From Nostoc sp. CHAB 5836 (GTDB taxonomy: Bacteria; Cyanobacteriota; Cyanobacteriia; Cyanobacteriales; Nostocaceae): a stretch of DNA of 40,172 nt. The position numbers and the translations under genes were made by a program. The notes under the pieces are model-generated. The model saw only the letters and a list, made by a program, of their open reading frames with translations. It did no database searches and had not been told where the DNA came from. Shown here in pieces: positions 17,601-26,164 of the stretch; the stretch's first letter is position 1; the number at the start of each line of letters is the position of its first letter. The stretch covers positions 1-40,172 of the forward strand of contig NZ_JAIVFV010000054.1 in assembly GCF_020829445.1 (NCBI RefSeq). The letters are read 5' to 3'.

Positions 17601-20091
17601 GTTGATATTGACTTTGCCAACTCTGGGAAGATAACAGGCTTAACCCGATGGCCCCATACCTCAAAGCAGGTTCGTAGGCGGCGGAAGCTTTCGCTTTGCA
17701 TCCGGCTTTGAAATTGAGACTAGCTAATTCATCCCGTTCCGGCTGTTGTGTGACTCCATCAATGGCTGCATTTAGCTGGTTAACAATATCAAAAATTTTG
17801 GCATCTTGTTGTTCAACTGGGGTATGACGCAGCAGTAGTTGCCCGATCGCCCAATGGGTTGCTTGTTTTTCCTCCTCTGGAATCAGGGAATAAGCAGCTT
17901 GTTGGACGCGATCGTGTAAAAATCGATAAGTCGGATTGCCTGCTCGATGATAAACCGATACAGTATCCGATTGCGTAAAGAACTTGTAGATTTCCGTATT
18001 CGGAATAATCAGCCCTTCTTGCAATGCTCTCCATAACGCTGTCGCCGCATCTTCTGGAGATTTTTCGGAAACGATCGCCAGCGTATTCAAATCAAACTGC
18101 GCCCCAATACAAGCCGCCAGTTTGAGAATATTCTGAGTCATGACAGGCAATTTCTGCAATTGCAGCGCCATAAACTCGACCACATCATCGGTAATTGCTA
18201 AAGCTTTAACTTGAGCAATATCACACTGCCACCCCCCTTGTACCCCCTTCCCTTCAAGGGAAGGTGAGTCAATCTTCAAAGCCCCTCTGTGCGTCGGAGA
18301 GGGGTTTGGGGAGAGGGACTGAGGGCGGTCAAAAGTAATGTGCTGATCTTCATGCAATGCTTTGAGAAACTGGGTAGCAAAGAAGGGATTACCCTGAGTT
18401 TTTTGGTACACCAATTCAGTTAATGGTTGAGCTAGGGATAATTCACAATTGAGCGTATCGCTTACCAACTGATTCAGATCCACCAGACTTAACGGTTGTA
18501 AGGTAATGGTATTAACCACTGCCCCAGTTTTGACAAGTTCATCTACAGTGAGGATGAATGGATGAGCGAGTGACACTTCATTATCCCGATAGGCGCCCAA
18601 GACTAATAAATGTCCCGTATCTTCCATCAACAATTGCAGCAATTTGAGTGAGGCGGAATCTGCCCACTGCAAGTCATCCAAAAATATCACTAAGGGATGT
18701 TCTGCGCTGGTAAACACTTGCACAAATTTCTGCATCAACAGATTAAATCGATGTTGAGCAGCACTCCCCGATAATTCTGTGGCTGGGGATTGAGCGCCAA
18801 TGATCCGTTCTAACTCTGGAATAACATCAATTAAGACTTGTCCACTATCACCAAGGGCTTCCAGAATTCTGGTTTTCCAAACTTGCAGTTGGGCATCGGA
18901 TTCTGAAAGCAATTGCCCCATTAAATCCCGGAAAGCTTGGACAAAGGCACTCAAGGGAATGTTGCGTCTAAATTGGTCGTATTTACCTTTGATGAAGTAA
19001 CCACGTTGCCGCACAATTGGCTTGTGAACTTCGTTGACAACGGCAGTTTTACCGATTCCGGAAAAACCAGCCACTAGCATCAGTTCGGTGTCACCAAGAC
19101 TTACCCGCTCAAAGGCATCAAGTAAGGTTTGAACTTCAGTTTCTCGACCGTAGAGTTTTTCGGGGATGGTAAAGCAATCGCACACATCCCGTTGTGCAAT
19201 TTCAAAGTTCTCAATCTTACCAGTTTCTTGAAGTTGAGTTAAACAATTTTCTAAATCAAATTTAATTCCTAATGCACTCTGATAGCGGTCTTCGGCATTT
19301 TTCGCCATTAACTTCATAACAATATCAGAAATCACCTGCGGAATCTCTTCTCTATTCCCTGTTAAGAGTTCCCTGTTCCCGAATGTGGTTGGCATTTTAG
19401 CAATATGACAATGTACCAACTCCATTGGATCATTTGACTGAAACGGTAATTCACCAGTCAGCAATTCGTAAAAAGTTACACCCAAAGAATAGAAATCTGT
19501 GCGATAATCAATCCCCCGATTCATTCTTCCCGTTTGTTCTGGCGATAAATAGGCGAGTGTCCCTTCCAACACATTGGGACTCATCAGCGTTTGGGTTTCT
19601 CGTGGTAGTAGAGATGCAATACTAAAGTCAATTAATTTAACTTGTTTGGTTTCGGGATTAATTAGAATATTGGCGGGTTTAATATCTTTATGAATAATCC
19701 GCGAACGGTAAAGTATATCTAAGGTATTGCACAGTGCGATCGCTATTTCTAAAAACTCTTGTAGAGACGCGATATATCGCCTCTCTACAGAGGTGAAATA
19801 ATCTTTAAGAGAAATCCCGCCAAAGTCTTCCATCACCAACCCATAGCCATTTTGATACCCTTGGAGGCTGTAGGTTTGAATGATTAAAGGTGAATTGAGA
19901 TTTTTGGCAATGGTGTACTGATTGCGAAACTGCACTAGTTCGCTAAAACTCGGATAAGGATTTTTCAGCAGTTTAATTACTACAGGTAATGAGTCAGTCT
20001 CTCGATACCCTCGATAAACCATCGTTCTGGAACCATTGTAGAGTTCTTCACTGATGCAATATCCGGCAATACTGACTGTAGTGCTAACCAT
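14611..20091 (-). CDS. Giant Ser/Thr kinase-AAA-GAF-histidine kinase (HstK type), copy 1
   Basis: An 1826-residue hybrid kinase of the type known in Nostoc/Anabaena as HstK. Order: protein kinase domain (1-275; K40, HKD with D136, N141, DFS at 155-157 in place of DFG, no classical glycine loop), AAA/NACHT-like ATPase (about 310-700; Walker A GFSGIGKT 342-349, Walker B VIFLDDLQWAD), a long helical-repeat region (about 780-1330), GAF (about 1372-1530), then a histidine kinase with H1574 in VAHEMNNP and GKGTGLGL in the ATP lid. It has no transmembrane segment and is likely cytosolic. It is paralogous to the adjacent gene 20697-26111, with a nearly identical N-terminus. A stretch of about 30 residues (591-620) derives from an R3-type repeat and is absent from the paralogue. 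Confidence 0.93.
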   Translation of the reverse strand: MVSTTVSIAGYCISEELYNGSRTMVYRGYRETDSLPVVIKLLKNPYPSFSELVQFRNQYTIAKNLNSPLIIQTYSLQGYQNGYGLVMEDFGGISLKDYFTSVERRYIASLQEFLEIAIALCNTLDILYRSRIIHKDIKPANILINPETKQVKLIDFSIASLLPRETQTLMSPNVLEGTLAYLSPEQTGRMNRGIDYRTDFYSLGVTFYELLTGELPFQSNDPMELVHCHIAKMPTTFGNRELLTGNREEIPQVISDIVMKLMAKNAEDRYQSALGIKFDLENCLTQLQETGKIENFEIAQRDVCDCFTIPEKLYGRETEVQTLLDAFERVSLGDTELMLVAGFSGIGKTAVVNEVHKPIVRQRGYFIKGKYDQFRRNIPLSAFVQAFRDLMGQLLSESDAQLQVWKTRILEALGDSGQVLIDVIPELERIIGAQSPATELSGSAAQHRFNLLMQKFVQVFTSAEHPLVIFLDDLQWADSASLKLLQLLMEDTGHLLVLGAYRDNEVSLAHPFILTVDELVKTGAVVNTITLQPLSLVDLNQLVSDTLNCELSLAQPLTELVYQKTQGNPFFATQFLKALHEDQHITFDRPQSLSPNPSPTHRGALKIDSPSLEGKGVQGGWQCDIAQVKALAITDDVVEFMALQLQKLPVMTQNILKLAACIGAQFDLNTLAIVSEKSPEDAATALWRALQEGLIIPNTEIYKFFTQSDTVSVYHRAGNPTYRFLHDRVQQAAYSLIPEEEKQATHWAIGQLLLRHTPVEQQDAKIFDIVNQLNAAIDGVTQQPERDELASLNFKAGCKAKASAAYEPALRYGAIGLSLLSSQSWQSQYQLILSLHELAAEAACSIGEFEQTEELTDCVLQEATTILDKVKAYEIKIQAKMMNNQQLAAVQIGLQVLQQLNVIIPESPTLSDIQQAMGATGTQLASINIEDLIHLPLMTDASKLAAMRMLSSMAPPAFIAAPGLFPLIATSQINLSLQFGNSADSAFGYAAYGLVLNGAFQDIEAGYRFGELAMQLVDELNANQLKSKVYCLVGFCTKYGKKHVRETLPILQEGYLKGLENGDLEFAGYSGFKQFQHPLYLGDDLATLLPKIAVVCDRMAQLNQAAALDYLTILQQAIANLLGEANDPCRLVGDAYNEDTAPRSQMAANNLTGTYFFYIYKLILCYLFGSYTEALDNANEAEKYENSVTGMLDVPVFCFYEALTQLAVYENNDQSQKILEKVQANQVKMQNWAHHAPMNFQHKYDLVEAERWRVLDSKLAAIEYYDRAISGAKANGYIQEEALANELAAKFYLNWGKEKVAQTYMQGAYYCYAHWGAKAKVDDLEQRYPHLLQPILQQQRINLNPLETIDFAGTSSSTRTSITHSTSISDALDFTSVLKAAQAISSSLELDTLITSLTQILVENSGAKKCVLLLPQEDTWQVQAITFVAHEKIQTILETQSIENCQDVPIKIINYVKNTQQTVVIDNCKTAIPGVIGKYMSEHQPQSVLCTPIINQGHLLGILYLENKLTQGVFTSDRLQVINLLSSQTAISLENARLYQQAGQALQDLQQAQLKIIQSEKMSALGNLVAGVAHEMNNPLGFIYASLQQAKPTVADIVEHLKLYQKSLPNPGDEIKYHAKNIDLDYSLSDLPKIIDSMVMACDRLHNISTSLRTFSRADQNYKVPFNIHEGIDSTILILKHRLKANQQRPAIEVINNYGNLPQVECFPGQLNQVFMNILANAIDALDESNTGRSFEEIKHNLNQITIKTSVENQGVKIAIADNGQGINEEVKQKIFDHLFTTKGVGKGTGLGLAIARQIVEEKHGGVIQVDSRPGEGTEFVIQLPV
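18232..18321 (-). repeat. R3-type repeat inserted in frame in the giant kinase gene
   Basis: Encodes SLSPNPSPTHRGALK...SLEGKGVQGG, a proline/glycine-rich stretch. The nucleotide sequence matches the intergenic R3 repeats (4050-4180, 28750-28829), sharing GGCTTTGAA, CTTCCCTT-AAGGGAAGG and flanking C/G tracts. The paralogous kinase lacks it at the equivalent site. Confidence 0.75.
19761..19788. repeat. GTAGAGAC palindrome inside coding sequence (kinase copy 1)
   Basis: Arms GTAGAGACGCGATA and TATCGCCTCTCTAC form a near-perfect palindrome coding for part of SVERRYIASLQ in the protein kinase domain. The arm words match the palindrome core of R1 elements. Confidence 0.7.
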
Positions 20092-20230
20092 AATTTTGAA
20101 TTTATTAAGACTTCACCATTTAGTATTCCCAGAGACAGCAAGGAATCTTAAAACAGTTATCAGCCCTGGCGGCCTATGGTGGGGGATAAAGAAGGCGAGC
20201 ATCTCAATGAGTATAAAAACACCCTTGCCC

Positions 20231-20356
20231 CAATACAGTTCAGTTAACCATTTCTTTCTTCTCTTTCTTCTCTTTCTTCTCTTTCTTTGCGTCCTTGGCG
20301 GTTCGTTAAAAAAATTGACTTTGGCAAAGAGTTTTAGCCTTAACTGAACTGTATTG
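20231..20356. mobile_element. R7 MITE-like element, copy A, with 10-bp target duplication
   Basis: A 126-bp element with inverted ends CAATACAGTTCAGTTAA and TTAACTGAACTGTATTG. It is flanked by perfect direct repeats ACCCTTGCCC (20221-20230 and 20357-20366). The interior is pyrimidine-rich (CTTTCTTCT), then GCGTCCTTGGCGGTTCG. It lies between the two giant kinase genes, a 605-base gap otherwise filled by R1 and R4 copies, with no gene. Confidence 0.85.
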
Positions 20357-20379
20357 ACCCTTGCCCTGGCGAATGGAAT

Positions 20380-20472
20380 AGACATAGGAGTGAAAATGAA
20401 TGTAGAGACGTAGCAGTGCTACGTCTCTACAAGGGTTTCAGGCAACGCATAATTAATTTCTACCAGATGTCT
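20380..20472 (+). mobile_element. R1 element, copy 2
   Basis: An intact 93-bp copy from AGACATAGGAG to CCAGATGTCT, flanked by AAT on both sides (20377-20379, 20473-20475). Palindromic core 20402-20430 with arms GTAGAGACGTAGCA and TGCTACGTCTCTAC. Confidence 0.8.
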
Positions 20473-20477
20473 AATTC

Positions 20478-20572
20478 GCGGCTACACAAACTTTCGTCCG
20501 CCTACGCAAACTCAAAGAATTTGAAACCCAGGTCGGTGGGTTTTGTCTATATAGCCGCGATTTCTAATCGCC
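20478..20572 (+). repeat. R4 dispersed repeat, copy 2
   Basis: Begins GCGGCTACACAAAC and ends GCGATTTCTAATCGCC, a diverged relative of 5123-5225. It starts a few bases after R1 copy 2. Nothing else recognised up to 20696. Confidence 0.6.
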
Positions 20573-20696
20573 ACGTATATTTGCAAAGGTGAGATGCTCC
20601 CATAAAGAAGCGCCACCAACGCCTGACACCTGAACGCTTACGACAAAAACTTGCGAGATAAATAGATAACTGTTCACTGTTAAAACCTCCCCACCT

Positions 20697-23600
20697 TCAT
20701 CCTTCGACAGGTAGGATAATCTCAAATTCCGTCCCTTGTCCTAATTTAGAAACGAAGTTAATTTGTCCACCATGAGTTGAGATAATGGAGTAGGCTACTG
20801 CTAATCCTAATCCCGTTCCTTTACCCACAGCTTTTGTGGTGAAGAAGGGGTCAAATACTCGTTTTTGGATTTCCTCAGAAATTCCAGTACCATTATCGGC
20901 AATGCGAATGCTCACACTATTAGTTAGAGAATTGCTTAGTTCGGTACGAATTGTAATGGTACGAGTTTTTCTTTGGACTTCATTTAAGGCATCAATGGCA
21001 TTATTCAAGATATTCATAATTACCTGATTGATTTGTTTGGCGTGACAACTCACTCGCGGAAGGTCAGCATAGTCTTTGATAATTTCAATTTTACTGAGTC
21101 GGTGTTGCAGAATTAACAGCGTATTCTCCAGACCCTCATGAATATTTACAGCTTTGATATCTGCTTCATCAAGTCGGGCAAAATTCCGCAGAGATAAGAC
21201 AATATGCTGAATGCGTTGACTACCCTGTTCTATTGAATCCAGCAGATTTGGTACGTCTTTGATCACATAATCTAAATCTCTTTCATTGAGATAAGCTTGA
21301 ATTTTGGTACTAGGTTGTGGACATTGCTGTTGATAGAGATTAATCCCATTTAGCAAGTCCTGAAAATGCTCTTTTAGGTACGTAATATTACCGTAAATAA
21401 AGCTGATTGGGTTATTAATTTCATGGGCAATTCCAGCAACCATTTGCCCTAAACTCGACATTTTTTCAGCGTGAATTAATTGAGCTTGAGTTTGTTGTAA
21501 TTCCTGGAGAGTATGGGACAATTGCTGATTTTTGTGATGAAGTTCTTGGGTGCGCTGGTTTACTTTTTGTTCTAGAGTATTGTAAAATAGGGCATTTTCT
21601 AGAGAAATCGCTGCTTGGGTGGTTAATAATTCTAATATGTCTAAGCGATCGCCGACAAATGCACTCGTTGTCACCTGATTCTCTAAATACAAAATCCCCA
21701 GTAACTTCCCCTGATTCCGAATTGGCATACACAGCGCACTCTTGGGTTGATGCTGGCGCATATATTCCCCAATCACATTAGGCAGATGGGTTTTGAGCTG
21801 ATCAATTACAACTGTTTCTAGAGTATTTTTCACATACTGGATCAGTTTGACTGGAATCCCAGGATGATTATCTAAAGGTGCTGTTTGCAACATCATACCT
21901 TCTAAGGTAGCGATCGCCCGCACTTGCCATGACCCATTTTGAAAAAGAATTAACGCACACCGATCAGCACCAGCATTTTCGAGGATAATCTGAGTTAGCC
22001 TCTGGATTAGCTCATCTAACTGAATTGCCGTAGAGATTGCTTGAGAGGCTTTTAAGACAGATCCAAAATCCAGCAACGAATTGCTGCTGGGGGAACTTGA
22101 CATCTGGGTTGAGGAATGAATAGAGGCAGTAGATGTCACACTCTTGCTCAGTGTTTCTCGCAGATTAAGTTTAAGGTTTTTTTGTTGCAGAATCACCCGC
22201 AGCAGTTCTGGATAGTGTTGTTCTAAGTCTTCTATTTTGGTTTTGGCTCCCCAACGGGCATAGCAGTAGTAAGCTTCTTGCATATAGACTTGGGCAACTT
22301 TGTCTTTTCCCCAGTCAAGGTAAAATTTGGCAGCCAGTTCATTGCTAAGTGCTGCTTCTTGGATGTAGCCATTTTCTTTTGCCCCAGCAATGGCAAGGTC
22401 GTAAAATTCCATTGCTGCTGTTTTTTCTGCTAAAACGCGACACTTTTCTGCCTCCACCAACTGGAATCGATGCAGATGATTCATGGGTGCATAGTTTGCC
22501 CACTGTTGCATGGTATCCTGATTTTCTGCTACCTGCTGTAAAATCTGCTGTTGTTCTGTGGGTGAAGATGTCGGAAACAAAGCTAGTTGCAGCAGCGAAT
22601 CATAAAGGTTAAGCACTGGGATATTCACCGTAGCATATCCTGAAGCAGAATATTGTTTAGCTTTGAGAGCATATTCCACTGCCAAATCCAGTGCTTGAAA
22701 CAGATAACAAAGCATCAATTTGTTGACAAATAAAAGCCATAAACCAGTGCCATCATTAGTTTGTTCATGTAACGCCAGCATTGATCTTTCATCGTAGGCT
22801 GCGCCAACTAATTCCCAAGGAGTGGTTTTTGGCTCAATTAAATTCAAGACCACTTGGTGGTAAATATTGTTGTAATTGAGTGCGGTTTTTTGGTTAATTT
22901 TTTCCAGCGCTGTCCCATAAATCGCTAATTCATTAGCTAGTTTGGTTAATTCTTGACCGGCGATGTAAGCGTGCAAGCCATAAGTGTAGACAGCATAACC
23001 AGCATAGGCCAAATCCCCGCTATCTAACCCACTAGTATAGGCTTGTAGTAATGGCTTGAGGGTTGCTGTTAGAGACTCTTTCCAGTGGGTGATAAAATGA
23101 TGAACGACAACGAGGACTACTGCTTCATATCCCTGATCTGGAAACTTTGACAGCAGTTGCAATGCTAAATTACCAAATTCATAACCTGTTGAGATCGTGT
23201 CTGGCTGACCACAAAGCATGAGTCCATACACGGAGTAAACGAAGGCAGAGTTAGAAGTATTTCCATATTTTACAGAAAGAGCAACTTCCTTCAGCACCAC
23301 CAACCGATGGAGTTCAGGTTTTGTTAGATAAGCAGGAGTAGTTACTTTAACTAAAACACCCAAGGCTGCACATAGTTCCAAATTCTGCATCTCTGGTAAA
23401 TCAACCAATTCAGCAACTGTTTTGCCATTCAAGGTAGCTTGAGTCTCTTGCAAAGCGAGAACAAAATCCTCAGATGTTGGTTCTTGGGGAAACTCAATAC
23501 CAATCGGCTGCAAAAATTCCATAGCTGTATCGATCGCAGCTAAGAATTTTCCTTGAATTGTGTAAGCTTCAATTTTTATTTCATAGACTTTGGCTGTATC

Positions 23601-26111
23601 AGTTACAGCTTTTACCTGTTGTAAAATTTCCTGGGCAAAATTTTCCATTGCCTCCATTTCGCCGCACAGATAACTGGCTTCGGTTGCTTCGCTATATAAG
23701 TTTAAGGTCAGATTGTAGTCAGATTCCCAAGGGTTGAATGGTAGTAACTGGATACCTGTTTTGAGATAATTGAGTGCAGAACTGTATGCAGTTGAGGCTT
23801 TTGCTTTTTTCCCAGCCATGAGATTTAACTTGGCGATCTCATGGCGTTCTTGAGGTTGATGGAAATGTTCAAGCCCAATATTTAGCTGATTAGCGATCGC
23901 AAAAATCCGATCTTCTAGTTCAATTTGCGGGGTATTTTGCCACAACAGGCGACCGATTTGGACATGGGTTGTCTGTTTGTGATCTTCAGGAATCAGTGAG
24001 TAAGCGGCTTGTTGGACGCGATCGTGCAGAAATTTATATGCTACGGAATGAGCAATTTCCTGATTACTGGTTTGATTTTCTTGACCTACATAAAACTTAT
24101 AAACTTCACTTTGCGGTAAAATCAAGCCTTCCTGTAATGCTTTCCACAATGCGGCGGCGGTTTCGGCTTGAGATTGTTGATAAACAATTGCCAAGGTATG
24201 TAAATCAAACTGATTACCAATACAAGCCGCCAGTTTTAAAACCTCCTGAGTTGCTGCTGTTAATTTCTGCAACTGTTGTGCCATAAACTCCACCACATCA
24301 TCTGTCAGCGCCAGTTGCTTGACTTGGGCAATATCACATTGCCAATGCCCAATTGGAAAATTAAATTGAATATAATTATCCTGATGCAATGCCTTGAGAA
24401 ACTGGGTCGTGAAGAAGGGATTCCCTTTGGTTTTTTCATACACCAGTTGCGTTAATGGTTGTGTTAGTTCCAGTTGACAATTGAGGGTATCTGCTAACAA
24501 CTGATTCACACTTACTTGACACAGTGGACTGAGGATAATATTGTTAACGACGGCTCCGGAATTGGCGATCTCATCTAATGTCAACATGAAAGGATGTGCC
24601 GGGAAGACCTCATGATCTCGGTATGCCCCAAGTAGCAACAGGTAGCCCCTTTCCGATTCATCCATGAGTAGCTGCATCAGCTTCAGTGATGCCGAATCTG
24701 CCCACTGCAAGTCATCCAAAAACATCACTAAGGGATGTTCTGGTGTGGTAAATACTTGAATAAATTTTTGAAATAGCACATTGAAGCGGTTTTGAGCCGC
24801 CATCCCAGATAGTTCCACAGCCGGCGGCTGAGAACCAATAATTCGTTCTAATTCTGGGATAACCTCCGTAATAACTTGGGCATTTTCACCCAAAGCTGTG
24901 ATAATTTTATCATGCCACTGCTGCAAATTAATATCGTTTTCACTCAACAGTTGCCCCATCAAATCCCGGAAGGCTTGAACAAAAGCAGAAAAGGGAATAT
25001 TGCGATTAAATTGGTCAAATTTCCCTTTAATAAAATAACCGCGTTGACGAACAATCGGTTTGTGGACTTCGTTAACTACAACAGTTTTGCCAATTCCAGA
25101 AAAACCAGCAACTAGCATCATTTCGGTTTTTCCCGTACTGACGCGCTCAAATGCTTCGAGGAGGGTTTTTACTTCGGTTTCTCGTCCATATAATTTATCA
25201 GAGATAATGAAGCGATCGCAAACATCTTGTTGTGCAATTGGGAAACTCTCAATTGTACCTGTTTCCTTCAGTTGAACCAAACACTTTTTTAAGTCATACT
25301 TCAGTCCCAAGGCGCTATGATAGCGGTCTTCAGGATTTTTCGCCATCAGTTTGCTAATAATTTCTGAGAATACAGATGGAATTGCAGAATTAATTTCATC
25401 TACAAAAGGGGCTGTTTTGGCAATATGACAATGTACCAACTCCATCGCATCTTCTGACTGAAACGGTAATTTTTCAGTCAGTAATTCGTAAAAAGTTACA
25501 CCCAAAGAATAAAAGTCTGTGCGATAGTCAATTCCCCGATTCATTCTTCCCGTTTGTTCTGGGGAAATATAAGCAAGTGTTCCTTCTAACACATTGGGAC
25601 TGATTAAAGTTTGAGTTTCTCGTGGCAGTAAAGATGCAATACTAAAGTCAATTAATTTAATTTGTTTGGTTTCGGGATTAATTAAAATATTGGCGGGTTT
25701 GATATCTTTATGAATAATGCGCGAGTGGTAGAGTATATCTAAGGTGTTGCATAGCGCGATCGCTATTTCTAAAAACTCTTGTAGAGATGCGATATATCGC
25801 GTCTCTACCGAGGTGAAATAATCTTTAAGAGAAATCCCTCCAAAATCTTCCATTACCAACCCATAGCCATTTTGGTATAGTTCCAGGCTGTAGGTTTGAA
25901 TGATTAGAGGTGAGTTAAGATTTTTAGCGATGGTATACTGATTGCGAAACGACAAGAGTTCGCTAAAACTCGGATAAGGATTTTTTAGTAGTTTAATCAC
26001 TACAGGCAATGAGTCAGTTTCTCGATGCCCTCGATAAACCATCGTTCTCGAACCATTGTAGAGTTCTTCACTGATGCGATATCCGGGAATACTGAGTGTA
26101 GTGCTAACCAT
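20697..26111 (-). CDS. Giant Ser/Thr kinase-AAA-GAF-histidine kinase (HstK type), copy 2
   Basis: An 1804-residue paralogue of the neighbouring giant kinase, with the same order: Ser/Thr kinase (1-270; K40, D136, DFS 155-157), AAA ATPase (Walker A GFSGIGKT 336-343, Walker B VMFLDDLQWAD), helical repeats, GAF (about 1365-1510), coiled coil, then histidine kinase with H1563 in IAHEINNP and GKGTGLGLAV. The first 220 residues are nearly identical to copy 1, while the middle and the kinase linker diverge. The C-terminal kinase core is closer in wording to the histidine kinase at 12106-14406 (SIEQGSQRIQHIVLSLRNFARLDEAD). This suggests tandem duplication followed by domain exchange or uneven divergence. 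No signal or membrane segment. Its outputs are not visible from context. Confidence 0.93.
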   Translation of the reverse strand: MVSTTLSIPGYRISEELYNGSRTMVYRGHRETDSLPVVIKLLKNPYPSFSELLSFRNQYTIAKNLNSPLIIQTYSLELYQNGYGLVMEDFGGISLKDYFTSVETRYIASLQEFLEIAIALCNTLDILYHSRIIHKDIKPANILINPETKQIKLIDFSIASLLPRETQTLISPNVLEGTLAYISPEQTGRMNRGIDYRTDFYSLGVTFYELLTEKLPFQSEDAMELVHCHIAKTAPFVDEINSAIPSVFSEIISKLMAKNPEDRYHSALGLKYDLKKCLVQLKETGTIESFPIAQQDVCDRFIISDKLYGRETEVKTLLEAFERVSTGKTEMMLVAGFSGIGKTVVVNEVHKPIVRQRGYFIKGKFDQFNRNIPFSAFVQAFRDLMGQLLSENDINLQQWHDKIITALGENAQVITEVIPELERIIGSQPPAVELSGMAAQNRFNVLFQKFIQVFTTPEHPLVMFLDDLQWADSASLKLMQLLMDESERGYLLLLGAYRDHEVFPAHPFMLTLDEIANSGAVVNNIILSPLCQVSVNQLLADTLNCQLELTQPLTQLVYEKTKGNPFFTTQFLKALHQDNYIQFNFPIGHWQCDIAQVKQLALTDDVVEFMAQQLQKLTAATQEVLKLAACIGNQFDLHTLAIVYQQSQAETAAALWKALQEGLILPQSEVYKFYVGQENQTSNQEIAHSVAYKFLHDRVQQAAYSLIPEDHKQTTHVQIGRLLWQNTPQIELEDRIFAIANQLNIGLEHFHQPQERHEIAKLNLMAGKKAKASTAYSSALNYLKTGIQLLPFNPWESDYNLTLNLYSEATEASYLCGEMEAMENFAQEILQQVKAVTDTAKVYEIKIEAYTIQGKFLAAIDTAMEFLQPIGIEFPQEPTSEDFVLALQETQATLNGKTVAELVDLPEMQNLELCAALGVLVKVTTPAYLTKPELHRLVVLKEVALSVKYGNTSNSAFVYSVYGLMLCGQPDTISTGYEFGNLALQLLSKFPDQGYEAVVLVVVHHFITHWKESLTATLKPLLQAYTSGLDSGDLAYAGYAVYTYGLHAYIAGQELTKLANELAIYGTALEKINQKTALNYNNIYHQVVLNLIEPKTTPWELVGAAYDERSMLALHEQTNDGTGLWLLFVNKLMLCYLFQALDLAVEYALKAKQYSASGYATVNIPVLNLYDSLLQLALFPTSSPTEQQQILQQVAENQDTMQQWANYAPMNHLHRFQLVEAEKCRVLAEKTAAMEFYDLAIAGAKENGYIQEAALSNELAAKFYLDWGKDKVAQVYMQEAYYCYARWGAKTKIEDLEQHYPELLRVILQQKNLKLNLRETLSKSVTSTASIHSSTQMSSSPSSNSLLDFGSVLKASQAISTAIQLDELIQRLTQIILENAGADRCALILFQNGSWQVRAIATLEGMMLQTAPLDNHPGIPVKLIQYVKNTLETVVIDQLKTHLPNVIGEYMRQHQPKSALCMPIRNQGKLLGILYLENQVTTSAFVGDRLDILELLTTQAAISLENALFYNTLEQKVNQRTQELHHKNQQLSHTLQELQQTQAQLIHAEKMSSLGQMVAGIAHEINNPISFIYGNITYLKEHFQDLLNGINLYQQQCPQPSTKIQAYLNERDLDYVIKDVPNLLDSIEQGSQRIQHIVLSLRNFARLDEADIKAVNIHEGLENTLLILQHRLSKIEIIKDYADLPRVSCHAKQINQVIMNILNNAIDALNEVQRKTRTITIRTELSNSLTNSVSIRIADNGTGISEEIQKRVFDPFFTTKAVGKGTGLGLAVAYSIISTHGGQINFVSKLGQGTEFEIILPVEG
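25781..25808. repeat. GTAGAGAT palindrome inside coding sequence (kinase copy 2)
   Basis: Arms GTAGAGATGCGATA and TATCGCGTCTCTAC, at the same codon position as 19761-19788, coding SVETRYIASLQ. It was therefore present before the two genes duplicated. Confidence 0.7.
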
Positions 26112-26164
26112 AATGCTAAATCCTCATATTTTATGGATTTAGTATTCCCCAATGGGCGAAGCAA

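Noticed and set aside
20054..20347. 97-codon plus-strand frame and its minus-strand counterpart
   Set aside because: Runs through R7 copy A and antisense to the kinase start; composition reflects the CTTTCTTCT tract.
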